64,000 nucleotides of DNA from Leptidea sinapis (lineage: Eukaryota; Arthropoda; Insecta; Lepidoptera; Pieridae), in NCBI RefSeq assembly GCF_905404315.1, contig NC_066296.1:8308001-8372000 (forward strand), given 5' to 3'. Shown one piece after another: positions 53,905-63,410 of this stretch. The translations under genes were made by a program, and so were the position numbers. Position 1 is the first letter of the stretch, and each line of letters starts with the position of its first letter. The notes beneath the pieces are model-generated. The model was not told where the DNA came from. It was given only the letters and a program-made list of their open reading frames with translations, and did no database searches.

Positions 53905-54270
53905 TAAGGGTATTTATTTATTTACGTTATGTGTGGATTTATGCATTTACTGTTTACTCAATAACTCATACGTTTTTATTTATTAATTAACATACCTATT
54001 TCTTTTCTTACTCGTGTAAGGCATTAAGTTTTTGACGTATGAGTATTTTGTTGCATCACTTTACATATATTCTATTTGAAATGATTTGTAAAACAACGAT
54101 GAAGCTGTAAATGTCGATTTAAAACATTGGCAATGAGTTTCTTGCCACTTCTTCTCATAAAATTCAACCTTTTCCGAAGGTTGAGCTATATAAAAGAAAA
54201 GAAAACTTTTGTCATTCATAAGTGTAACACCCCTGACTTACATGAATAAAGTGATTTTTATTTTTACTAC
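53905..54270 (+). repeat. LINE family C 3' region
   Basis: CTCGTGTAAGGCATTAAG, GGCAATGAGTTTCTTGCCAC, TTCTTCTCATAAAATTCAAC and CATGAATAAAGTGATTTTTA with an AATAAA-like signal; inverted relative to 31742-32012. Confidence 0.6.
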
Positions 54271-54301
54271 TGCTTCCTAACTAACTACCTACTATCAAAC
54301 A

Positions 54302-54746
54302 GAATAACTTACTATATAAGCACTGCTATGTTGTAAAAAAATGTTTTAAAACAAACATTACATAAATACATTGTGAAGGTTTAAGAAACACTCAATGTTG
54401 ATAAAAATTATCTGAAATCTTGGACTTCCCTTATCTAGAATATACGATATTTTTATTAGGAGCAACCTGTAGAATAAACATTCGTTTACACTATTCGTCT
54501 TCAAGGTCATTCTGTACACAGTCTAATAGAATAACTTAATATATAAGTACTGCTGTGTTGTAAAAAAAAATTAACCAAACATTACATAAATACATTGTGA
54601 AGGTTTAAGAAACATTTAATGTTGATAAAAATTATCTGAAATCTTAAACACTTATCTACAATACAAGATTTTAAACTTTATTAAGAGCAACCTGTAGAAT
54701 AAACACTCCTTTACACCATTCGTCATCAAGGTCATTCTTTGTACAG
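54302..54746 (+). repeat. Tandem duplication covering a 3' splice-site region
   Basis: Unit 1 (54302-54528) and unit 2 (54529 to about 54746) share GAATAACTTA, CAAACATTACATAAATACAT, TGTGAAGGTTTAAGAAACA, TTGATAAAAATTATCTGAAA, AGCAACCTGTAGAATAAACA and CAAGGTCATTCT. Unit 2 ends in TTTGTACAG, the acceptor of the exon at 54747. Unit 1 ends in the matching CTGTACACAG, now an orphan acceptor. Confidence 0.75.
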
Positions 54747-54896
54747 TCATGCGGTCAGTGCCGCAGTTCGGCCGAGCGCGCGGCGGCCGCTGCTCGCGAG
54801 TGTACGCGGCTGTCAGACGCGCTTCGAGACGCGAGAGACCAACTCGAGCTCATGGAGTTTCGACTGCTCGAGCTAGAAGACGCACATCCCGAGAAG
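54747..54896 (+). CDS. Putative coiled-coil exon 4 of an unnamed host gene
   Basis: 150 bases between acceptor TCTTTGTACAG and donor AAG|GTAGTG, about two-thirds GC. Phase 0 reads SCGQCRSSAERAAAAARECT, RLSDALRDARDQLELMEFRL, LELEDAHPEK. The spacing of Leu/Met/Phe and the many Arg/Glu/Asp residues indicate an amphipathic helix, probably a coiled coil. An alternative + frame from an ATG at 54749 is also open but Arg-rich and runs past the donor, which is typical of GC-rich shadow frames. No family name can be given. Confidence 0.6.
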
Positions 54897-55359
54897 GTAG
54901 TGTGAATACACCTTTATGTAACATTCTATACAGTGTGTCATTTACAGCTGATTTAGTTTAAACCTACTCTGGCGCTAACCGGACGTGTATATTAATTTTA
55001 TGCATTAATATAAATTATTATTATATCATTCAACGTGAAAAAGTACTTTGTTTTTATCAGTGTTGTTTGTGAAAATAATGCATATTACTAAAATTGGTAT
55101 ACAATTTTTTTGGTGATGTTAAGACATAATTATGTGATTTTTGTGTTCAATTGTTTTTATACGTAATGAAGTGTTCGTTTAAATAAGAAATAAACCGCCA
55201 TTAATTAGGTTAATATATTATACTCAAGCCAGTGTTGCTAGCTATTATAGTCAAGATATCGACTCAGTATTAGTTTAAATCACATACAATAAATTATCTT
55301 TGATTGTTTTATAATGTTGCGATACTGTTAGAGCGACGCCTTCATTGTGTTTTTCAGCG
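54897..55359. other. Putative intron or upstream region
   Basis: AT-rich, no repeat recognised. Confidence 0.4.
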
Positions 55360-55441
55360 AGTACTTTTGAAGTTGTTTTAAGTGTTTGTTTTGACATGAC
55401 ATCACAGTGATATGTTTGGATTGCATGACGCGAATCTTGAG
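55360..55441 (+). other. Possible alternative first exon
   Basis: Follows TGTGTTTTTCAG at 55359. It contains stops until an ATG at 55412, then reads MFGLHDANLE up to a GAG|GTAAAC donor at 55442. This ends in phase 0, compatible with the other exon candidates. It could be a 5'UTR plus short start exon. Only ten codons, so weak. Confidence 0.25.
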
Positions 55442-55554
55442 GTAAACTTAAATTAGCAATGTAATTAATAATTTTGTTATTGCAGACAAATTTCGATAAT
55501 TAATTTGTGTATCTGATTATAAGACCTATTTAAATTGTCAATTTGAGTCGAAAG

Positions 55555-56225
55555 TCTTTGATAGTATTATGTCCTATGGTATTTTGTTATGGGGCAGTGC
55601 GGCCGATATTAATACCATCTTTGTGCTGCAGTAGAGGACTATTCGCGCGATTTATAAACCTAGGTCCTAGAGAATCATTAAGAGAAAAATTTAAAGAAAT
55701 AAACATTTTGACTGTTGCTTCTCAATATATTTTTGATAATGTTCTGTATGTATATAAGCACATTGAGGAATTCTCTAGAAACTGTAACATTCATAATGTT
55801 AACACGAGGAACAAACATAAACTTGTTATGCCTACTACTCGGTTGGGTCGAGTTAGTAAGTCTTTTGTTGGGCGATGTATATGCTTCTACAATATGACCC
55901 CAGAAAATGTACAAAACAAATGTGTTACGAAATTTAAAAGAATTGTTAAAAAACGTTTGTGTGGGAAAGGTTATTATAGCATAAACGATTTTCTTAATGA
56001 CACCACGGACTGGGAATAAAGCGAACACCTTCAGGCTCTTTAATTATAAATGTTTATTGTACGATATCACATTGTTATCCATATTTTATATAAAAAAAAC
56101 CCGCTGAGTTTCTTGCGCCCATTCTTCTCAGGTCTGAGGCAGTCTCTTTCGAATGGGTGGTAGTGTTTGAGGTTCAATAAGTGATTTTAAATCCTATTTT
56201 GAATAAAAATATTTGAATTTGAAAT
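55555..56225 (+). pseudogene. LINE family J C-terminal region and 3'UTR
   Basis: Begins SIMSYGILLWGSAADINTIF and VLQ with a stop in place of the lysine of QKR, shifts frame near 55660, then LGPRESLREKFKEINILTVA, HNVNTRNKHKLVMPTTRLGR, CFYNMTPENVQNKCVTKFKR and GYYSINDFLNDTTDWE with the stop at about 56019. The 3'UTR ends AATAAAAATATTTGAATTTG. Nearly identical to the coding part at 30265-30699, so a fairly recent family. Confidence 0.85.
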
Positions 56226-56696
56226 AGGATAAACTTTATTTTTGTAGAGATGACGTTAAGTGGTCATTGCGACTCACATTCTTGTGAAGCCTCTAGTTTT
56301 ATAAAGGATCGTGGAATGATGATCACACACTTCACCAGATATCTTCATAACAATACACAAACAGTTGAAACTTAACGGCTTTTCTAATTGGGTTCGTAAT
56401 TTGAAATTCCGTCACCATATCAATACATGCTAACAGTTAAACAATCAATGAACTGTGTAATATTATATAGGTTCCTATATTATCTGTGGGTTTTCTTTAT
56501 ATCTTGTTTAACCATTCATATCTCACTTTTAGAAAATAAAATATATTTATATAACCTTAGAAAGAAGCGTGAGAATATAAAATATATTATAATTTGTTTT
56601 ATAATTTATATATTTTTAAAGATCATGGGCGGACTCGTCCCCACCCATATAAAATAATGAATGAAATAAATAGGATTTTTTTTATGACAATATTCG
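56226..56696. other. No feature recognised
   Basis: AT-rich, no supported feature. Confidence 0.4.
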
Positions 56697-57065
56697 ATAT
56701 AACGAGACGAACTTGACGTTCAGCTGGTGGTAATAAATACGCCCTGCCCTTTACAATATAGTGCCACTTAGGATTCTTAGCGGTACTACAATTGCGCTCG
56801 TCCCCAGATATAAGATGTTAAGTCTCATTTGCCCAGTAATTTCACTAGCTACGGCGCCCTTCTTCTTCATCAAAACACAGTAACATTTACACATTACTGC
56901 TTCATGGCAGAAATATCCTTTACTAAACATAGTTTAATTGAAAGGCCGAAATTTGTTTAAATAATTTTTTTTCTGTTGAGAACCACCAAAGTAGACACAA
57001 TTTTTTTTTATTATATTGTGCTTGCATTATTAATTACTTCTTGTTGGTTTGGCGCACTTTTTTCC
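56697..57065 (-). repeat. SINE-like family A carrying an internal substitution
   Basis: 56697-56915 follows family A (GAGACGAACTTGACGTTCAG, GTAATTTCACTAGCTACGGC, ACTGCTTCATGGCAGAAATA). After AGAAATATC it changes to CTTTACTAAACATAGTTTAA, AAAGGCCGAAATTTG, CACCAAAGTAGACAC and AATTACTTCTTGTTGG. The same junction and the same foreign segment occur in the copy at 62812-63225. Confidence 0.7.
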
Positions 57066-57171
57066 TATAAGTCTGATTGACATAATATATTCGTTCAACT
57101 TGTTGGTCAAGATTCGTACAGCACAAAATTGTAAGAAGTTTAGTTTTAAATAAATGTGAATAAAAGCAGAC

Positions 57172-57268
57172 CACTATCTGGATGTGTGGCGATCCTCCAC
57201 ATTGCGGTTTTCAAGGAAGTTTCTACCACCAAGCTATGGAATAAGCTTCCTTGTAAAAAAAAGCGTCT
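57172..57268 (+). pseudogene. LINE family B C-terminal scrap
   Basis: ACTATCTGGATGTGTGGCGA, TCCTCCACATTGCGGTTTTC and GCTATGGAATAAGCTTCCTT encode the VWR..T.RFSR.F...LWN.LP block. It breaks off and joins repeat Q. Confidence 0.65.
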
Positions 57269-57279
57269 TCCAGCTCATT

Positions 57280-57432
57280 TGATTCAGTCTCGTGCCAGAA
57301 CTTGGCGAGACAACACGTCTTGAGGATGCCTGGTGTAGAGGCGAAATACGTGTCGAATTGTTTAAAGACAAATATTGGCGGAATTAACACTAAAGAAAAC
57401 TTAAATCATTTGTATAATTATGGATTTCCGCA
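57280..57432 (+). repeat. Dispersed repeat family Q
   Basis: TTCAGTCTCGTGCCAGAAC, TGAGGATGCCTGGTGTAGAG, GCGAAATACGTGTCGAATTG, AATATTGGCGGAATTAACAC and ATTATGGATTTCCGCAA; inverted copy of 39655-39842. Confidence 0.6.
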
Positions 57433-57454
57433 ACTCGTAGTACTCACGTACTCA

Positions 57455-57857
57455 CTACTCAGTACAGTGTGAGGTCAATTTAGTATACTGTGAAGCCGTT
57501 CCGTTATATTGGTTACTATTTAAAACGGAACGCAATCCCGTATACTGTCAGCATTCAAATGAGTGTATTAAAGTTTTCTAGTTCATTAAAAAAAACTGTT
57601 TGTTGGAGTACTGTCACATTAAAAATATTTTAATTAATATTTTAAGCACTCGAGTGGTTTTGACTGATCACGTGATCAAAGTACTGCGAGTACCTTACCT
57701 CGAAAACACTAGTGCTCACAGTAGAATATGGCGGCGATTAACGACGTCATATATTTCCCTAGGGTACTGCGGCAGTATACTGGTAGTCCATAATAGAACG
57801 AATTTTTCTACAGTGATAGCACTGTGCAGTGCTCGCAGTGCATATCGGAACACACCC
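57455..57857. mobile_element. MITE copy 2 (relative of 41789-42210), left end lost
   Basis: Shares CAGTACAGTGTGAGGTCAAT, TATACTGTGAAGCCGTTCC, GCACTCGAGTGGTTTTGACT, the TGATCACGTGATCA palindrome, AGAATATGGCGGCGATTAA and the right terminal repeat CATATCGGAACACACCC. The left GGGTATGTTCC terminus is missing. A short segment around 57580-57640 replaces sequence found in copy 1. TTA follows the right end. Confidence 0.7.
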
Positions 57858-58221
57858 TTAGTAATTTGAATTGAGAAGTTACCATTTAAGTACAAACTAT
57901 ACAATTATGTAAGTATATACATACATAATTGCCACGGTAATTATTATTCAAGGTAATTCGACTAATAATAATTAATGTATCGTTCGATATGGAATCTTCC
58001 TACGTGTTTTATAACGATTTACGTGCTACATGTCTCTTAGATGATATTCTATACCGTTTTATTACAAATATAAACATTAGCCTGTATGAGTTAGCGATGA
58101 CATGGCTGAAAACGTGAGTAACATATATTTACTAATGTACGATTCATTTGTTAATATTAATATCTGGACGACCGAGCCTTGCTCGGATTTTTAAGAATGT
58201 ACAAAACTTGAAAAAAAAAAT
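57858..58221. other. No repeat recognised; one exon-like segment
   Basis: Includes an ATG-initiated open stretch (57989-58113) ending at a GTGAGT donor-like site; see findings. Confidence 0.3.
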
Positions 58222-58297
58222 ACTATAGGACATCTGGATTCGAACCAGGGTCTTCTGCTTTCCAGATCACCCAATGTCCCATCTGAGCTATTATAGT
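58222..58297 (-). repeat. Degenerate tRNA-like sequence
   Basis: The reverse strand has acceptor ACTATA/TATAGT, AGCTCAGATGGG (box A-like), and T-arm CTGG-TTCGAAT-CCAG with box B GGTTCGAATCC. The middle does not form a normal 5-bp anticodon stem, so it is a tRNA pseudogene or a tRNA-SINE head, unrelated to the five modules elsewhere in the window. Confidence 0.5.
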
Positions 58298-58302
58298 CTT
58301 GT

Positions 58303-58303
58303 G

Positions 58304-58334
<31 letters not shown>

Positions 58335-58335
58335 A
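58303..58335. repeat. TA dinucleotide microsatellite
   Basis: An almost pure run of alternating TA directly beside the tRNA-like sequence; shorter runs occur near 58370 and 58425. Confidence 0.85.
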
Positions 58336-58595
58336 CACGGATAAATTACATTTTTTAATATTGAACTATATATATATACTAAATTTTATTAAAATCGTTG
58401 GAGCCGTTTCCGAGATTCAGAATATATATATATATATGTGTGTGTATATATATACTAGAATTGCTCATTTAAAGATATTAGATACGTGACATTTATAATT
58501 TTACAAGATAGAGTTTGGTATAGCCTAGGGTTGTCTATTTTCCAGGATGAAGTACAGTATATCTGATTTTAGACAAGAACTTCCTGTCTGCTCAC

Positions 58596-58609
58596 GTTGC
58601 CATGGCAAC
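58596..58609. promoter_or_regulatory. Perfect RFX X-box palindrome
   Basis: GTTGCCATGGCAAC is a perfect 14-bp palindrome and an ideal match to the X-box bound by RFX transcription factors, which in insects regulate ciliary genes in sensory neurons. It is not in a repeat that I recognised. No gene start is visible beside it, so its target is unknown. A chance occurrence in 64 kb is unlikely but possible. Confidence 0.45.
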
Positions 58610-58819
58610 GGTATGAGACCACCATGTAGTACGCTGTTATGAAGTTAGCACACAAGACATTAATAAAGAGAATAGATAAATAAAAGTATTAAGTCATGTA
58701 TTTTTAATTTTAAAACGATATTTCCCTCAAACATTTTGTTACTTTATTATATTTTAATGTTACTGAAGATCGACTCCAGTAAGTGTAGTAATATAAGTAA
58801 ATTATAAATTAATAAATTT

Positions 58820-59132
58820 GTTACGTCAATGTCAAAGTCACATCAGTTAGTGCTGGGGTTGCTGCTTTGACTACTGAAGACAGCAAGCGCCGCCAATATG
58901 TCTGTCTCAGTGAGTCATACATCTTTGTGACGTTTGGTGTCGATACACTTGGCTCGTGGGGCCCAGAGGCGCGGAGAATGTACAAAGTACTATCTTCGCG
59001 CCTCAATAAGGCTACTGGAAACCCAAGCGCTGGCAGCTATTTCGGTCAACGGATCAGCCTTGCTTTTCAACGCGGAAATGCTGCCAGTATTCTTGGTACG
59101 CTTCCACGTAATGATAGTTTTAATCTAATGTA
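58820..59132 (+). pseudogene. Retroelement protein C-terminal fragment
   Basis: About 100 open codons: VKVTSVSAGVAALTTEDSKR, RQYVCLSESYIFVTFGVDTL, GSWGPEARRMYKVLSSRLNK, GSYFGQRISLAFQRGN, AASILGTLPRNDSFNLM and a stop. The pattern ETLGxWGPxA...QRISxAxQRGNAAS is one I associate with the C-terminus of reverse-transcriptase-bearing repeats in many animals. The exact class is not established. A partial relative is at 5613. Confidence 0.55.
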
Positions 59133-59208
59133 ATCATAGTATTGTAAATATAGTTATTAGACTTTTTTTTGTTTGAATATAAAATTTGAATAGAAAATAT
59201 ATCTATAC

Positions 59209-59604
59209 TTATTTTAAATAGAAAGTGTTGACATGTGTTATGTTAATAATTAATTGTGACTGGCTGTAAAAGAGTGTTTTAGCGTACTGTATTATAGAGT
59301 ACAATACTCTAATGTAGAGTACTTTTTACCAGTGGGAGGCTCCTTTGCACAGTATGCCGGCTAGATTATGGATACCACAATGGCGCTTATTTCTGCCGTG
59401 AAGCAGTAATATGTAAACATTACTGTGCTTCAGTCTGAAGGGTGCCGTAGCGAATGAAGTTATTGGGCAAACGAGACTTAACATTTTAAGTCTCGTATCT
59501 CTCGGTGACGAGCGTTTTATTTTAAATAGAAAGTGTTAACATGTGTTATGTTAATGATTAAGTGTGGCTGGCTGTAAAAAGAGTATTTTAGCGTACTGTA
59601 TTAT
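59209..59604. repeat. Direct repeat of about 87 bases flanking a SINE copy
   Basis: 59209-59295 and 59517-59604 are near-identical (TTATTTTAAATAGAAAGTGT, ACATGTGTTATGTTAAT, GGCTGGCTGTAAAA, TAGCGTACTGTATTAT). The interval holds the family A copy at 59328. Similarity resumes after a short insertion (AGAGTACAATACT). Confidence 0.75.
59328..59512 (+). repeat. SINE-like family A, 3'-truncated
   Basis: ACCAGTGGGAGGCTCCTTTG, ATGCCGGCTAGATTATGG, TGCCGTGAAGCAGTAATATG, GGTGCCGTAGCG and TTAAGTCTCGTATCTCTCGG to GGTGACGAGCG. It stops at the point where the direct repeat begins, so the 3' half with the A-tail is missing, which is unusual for a retroposon. Confidence 0.8.
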
Positions 59605-60013
59605 TGTTTTAGAACACAGAGTACACATTTCCGAAATAGAGTACAATACTATAATATAGCTACGCTTGGCAACCCTGTATTATATGCCCTGGTGAAAATC
59701 TAGAGCAATCATGACTAAGTAAAATAATATGAGATCGTAGTGTCTGAGGATCCAAGCGTAACTCTTACTAATAAATAAAATTACTAATCATATATTTTCA
59801 TACACTTCTAGTACACACCTACATAAAACAATAATCATACAAGTTCAGTATATATTTTTAATATTTTTAATTAATACGGTAAATATTTTAAATATAATAT
59901 TTTTTAATAATACTATGTCAATTCTAAGTAGATGCATATATATTTATATTGGTTTCATAAATAGGGAATATTTGAAATGGAGGTCATGTATTTACACCCT
60001 AAAATATTAATTA

Positions 60014-60330
60014 TTAGCTGACTCGGCAAACTTTGTTTTGCCATATAAATTATTATTTATATATTTTATTTTTCTACAATAAAATATTTTTTTATAGAAT
60101 AAACGTAGCCTAAGTTACTGCTTATTACATCAACTATCTGCCAATAAAAGTCCTGTCCAAATCGGTCCAGCCATTTCAGAGATTAAGCCGGAACAAACAG
60201 ACAAACAAAAATAGTAAAAAATGTTATTTTGCTGTACGTACTGTATAAATATTCATATACATGTAGTAAAATACGATTATTTCAATAGTAAAAACAGACA
60301 GTCCAATTTTATTTATATATATAGATATAG
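60014..60330 (+). repeat. RTE-like retroposon 3' region
   Basis: TTAGCTGACTCGGCAAACTT, TGTTTTGCCATATAAATT, AAATCGGTCCAGCCATTTCA, GAGATTAAGCCGGAACAAAC; the classic AGCTGAC...GGCAAAC...TTTTGCCATATAAA head. Confidence 0.6.
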
Positions 60331-60949
60331 ATTATATTATTAATTTGATACAACAGTTTGTTTCAACTTATATTATATACATGTATTCAAATTAAAATAT
60401 TTAATTATCTATATATTAGCAAGACCTGTGATATTCTATAAATTTGATATCATGTTATTGATTACTATAGACGAAAGAAATTAAGTAAATAAAATTGTTT
60501 TACATATTTTATGAAAACAAAAACTCCAACACACACATACAATAATGTATGTTTTATATACACATTAAAATGTATATTTTATTGTTCAAATCCATCTGAT
60601 CATTTCTATACATTTTAGTTGTTCAAAAGGACTGTTCGTCAAACATCTGGTGCACATTTGTTTAATACGGTCCATTGTGATTTTTCGTCTCTACATCTTG
60701 TTACAGATGAAACAATCGACATCCTTCCAATACTTAGCAAAAACTAAGTAATTGCCTGCGCATAAGCAACATCTTAATGAAGACTTCGCTAATTCCAACC
60801 AAAACTAATTTATTCACATTTACTTATAATCTAAACGTTTTTAACGGCACATATATGAGTAAAGAATCCAATAAAATTTAGCGCTTCCTCCCGTCCCGTA
60901 CCAGTTAAAAGTTGATTGTTCTTCGTATAATTTGAATTAATATTATAAA
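60331..60949. other. No feature recognised
   Basis: AT-rich, no supported feature. Confidence 0.4.
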
Positions 60950-61485
60950 AAAAAAAATTCAATTTTTTTAAATTGAATTGAAATTTAGACATTTTTACTC
61001 AAAATAGGATGTGACATCACTTATTGTAAGTCAAAACTACCACCCATCCAAAAAGAATGCCTCGGACCTGAGAAGTGAGAATGATCGCAACAAACTCAGC
61101 AGGCTTTTTTGTTTCATCAAAAAATATGTTTACAAAGTAATATTGTAAAATTATTTAATAGCCTGAGGGCGGTTGGTCCATTCCCAATCTGTCAAATCAT
61201 TAAGAAAGTCATTCATGCTATAATAACCTTTACCACATAAACGCCTCTTAACAATTCCTTTGAATATCGTAATACTTTTGTTTTGAACATTTTCTGGGAT
61301 CTTGTTGTAAAAGCATATACATTGCCCCACAAAAGACTTACTAACTCAACTTAGCCGAGTAGTAGGCATAACAAATTTATGTTTGTTCCTCGTGTTAACA
61401 TTATGATTATCACAGTTTCTAGCAAATTCCTTAATGTGCTTGTGAACATATAGAAGATTTTCAGAATTATTATAATTAGAACGTT
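60950..61485 (-). pseudogene. LINE family J C-terminus and 3'UTR, antisense
   Basis: AGGATGTGACATCACTTATT, CTACCACCCATCCAAAAAG, ACAAACTCAGCAGGC, AATAGCCTGAGGGCGGTTGG, then - strand coding for YYSMNDFLNDLTDWE, CFYNKIPENVQNKSITIFKG and HNVNTRNKHKFVMPTTRLS with a frameshift near 61350. Slightly more diverged than the copies at 30040 and 55555. Confidence 0.8.
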
Positions 61486-62811
61486 GTTATAAAACTTACC
61501 ACAGTTCCTCATTCGAAATACAAATACTTTTATTTTAATTTATGTAAAATATACATACCATATTGGTTAGTATTTACATAAAACGAAAGACTTTTGAAAT
61601 AAACTCCCTTTTTTTATCGAGCGATGCGCACATCCCTAACACAGTAAATCATCTCTTAAAATATATAACTTTTAGTTATTAAAATATTAAATATTGTCGA
61701 TGTAAGCGGATTTTTAAACAGGAATTAAGGTACAGGAAAAGCATTCAATAACAATCACAGAAACTTAATACAATATAAAAGCTTGTCCAGTTAAGAAATA
61801 TTTTTTTCATTAATAAAACATTAGTATTCTACGAAAGCTTATCCGCTTCCGGATGTAATGGACAGGACATAAAATGACGTAAGTTAAGAGTGTTGTACCT
61901 AACTGTATCGGTAAGATTACTTTTAATAGTAAAACTGTGTTACTATAATTATTGTTGTCATACCAAATAAAAATCGTAAATAACCTAAAACTCGAGGTTA
62001 CGTTTTGGTAATGCAAGCATAATTCATATTTATTTTTAAATCTAAAACTCTAATGAAGTTCTTTTGATAGTCTTAGATCGCGGCCCTAACCGGGCACGGT
62101 CCTTATAATAAACATGGGCATAGCTGACAGCCCAACAGGGCCTGCATGGTGGCAGAGGAGACTACTGCACCTACGGGCCTACCATGAACTCTTATTGCGA
62201 TTCATTTGACGGCCTAAAATAAACTGCTTTGGCATTTCATACCACGACATCATTTAAGCGATCGAATTTAGGTTGACGTCAAAACAAGTAGGAAATTGAA
62301 TCGCAAACTGATTTAGTTTGTTTATTCATTCGTACCATGAGGTAATATTTCAACCTAAACTGGATAGCTTATGTGTCAAAGTTAGCAATTAACATACTTG
62401 CTAAGGTTGTTGGAAGAATTGAGGTTGCAGGAATAACAAATATATTCTCACACACGCAAAATAGGCGCGCAGTCGTCAAGTTGCAAATTAGCCCGATTAT
62501 ACCATACCGTACCATACCATAGTCTAAGATCCCACTACTCAATTCTGCAGCTATCTGTTTTTGTGATAAAAATCTTGAGGGAGACTGCAATGAAATCGGC
62601 TTATTGTAAAAACAACATCAAATTGCTATTGAATTTGTGCAATTTAAGTTTACTCTAAATGTGTAGTAATTGTTTAAAAAGATTATTCATTCGTTATCAC
62701 ATTTACTACACTTCAGAAACGATTGTGATAAGAGAGATATTGTACATTTTATGTGGAGTACACATACAGAGATACATTTAAGATACCAGTAACCTCGTAG
62801 GACTTATGTGG
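61486..62811. other. No gene recognised
   Basis: About 1.3 kb. A GC-richer patch at 62085-62215 (CGCGGCCCTAACCGGGC, CCAACAGGGCCTGCATGGTG) has no open splice-flanked frame and no family that I know. The rest is AT-rich. Confidence 0.35.
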
Positions 62812-63225
62812 GAGGCTGCTTTGCACAGTTTGCACTAAACCAATAAGAAGTAATTAATGCAAGCACAATATAATCAAACAAATTTAAAATATTTGTCTAC
62901 TTTGGCGTTTGTCATCAGAAAATAAATTATTTAATCATATTTCGGCCTTTCAATTCGACTATGTTTAGTAAACGATATTTCTGCCGTGAAGCAATAACGT
63001 GTAAACATTATTGTGTTTCGGTCTGAACGGCGCCGTAGCTATTAAATTACTGGGCAAATGAGACTTACTATCTTATTTGTCAAGGTGACGAGCGCAATTG
63101 TAGTGCCGCTCAGAATTTTCGGGTTTTTCAAGAATCCTGAGCGGTACTGCATTGTAATGGTCAGGGCGTATCAATTAGCATCAGCTGAACGTGCTGCTCG
63201 TCTCGTCCCTTTTATTCATAAAAAA
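62812..63225 (+). repeat. SINE-like family A with internal substitution, sense
   Basis: Head GTGGGAGGCTGCTTTGCACA, then foreign ACCAATAAGAAGTAATTAAT, ACTTTGGCGTTTGTCATCAG, TTCGGCCTTTCAATTCG and TATGTTTAGTAAACG. It returns to family A at GATATTTCTGCCGTGAAGCA and runs to TTTATTCATAAAAAAACG. The insert matches that of 56697-57065. Confidence 0.8.
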
Positions 63226-63329
63226 ACGATATTGCACTAAAATGACGATATTGAAACCGTCAATGGCTCAATAGGTTCAACCGTTGACTCTCACCACGGA
63301 GCCACGGGTTCGCGTATATTTGGTTCTCT

Positions 63330-63410
63330 TGTGTTAGAAGAGATAATGGGTTGCGGAGATCATTTACCAACAGGTGACCATTTTGCTCGTTTGTCCACTT
63401 CTTAAATAAT
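63330..63410 (+). repeat. LINE family B 3'UTR fragment
   Basis: TTGTGTTAGAAGAGATAATG, GGTTGCGGAGATCATTTACC, AACAGGTGACCATTTTGCTC and GTTTGTCCACTTCTTA; a diverged terminal piece. Confidence 0.6.

Noticed and set aside
54749..54961. Arg-rich 70-codon + frame starting at 54749
   Set aside because: Overlaps the phase-0 coiled-coil frame, runs through the donor site, and has the composition expected of a GC-rich off-frame.
58303..58445. TA runs as promoters (TATA boxes) or origins
   Set aside because: Simple microsatellite expansions in AT-rich DNA; no supporting context.
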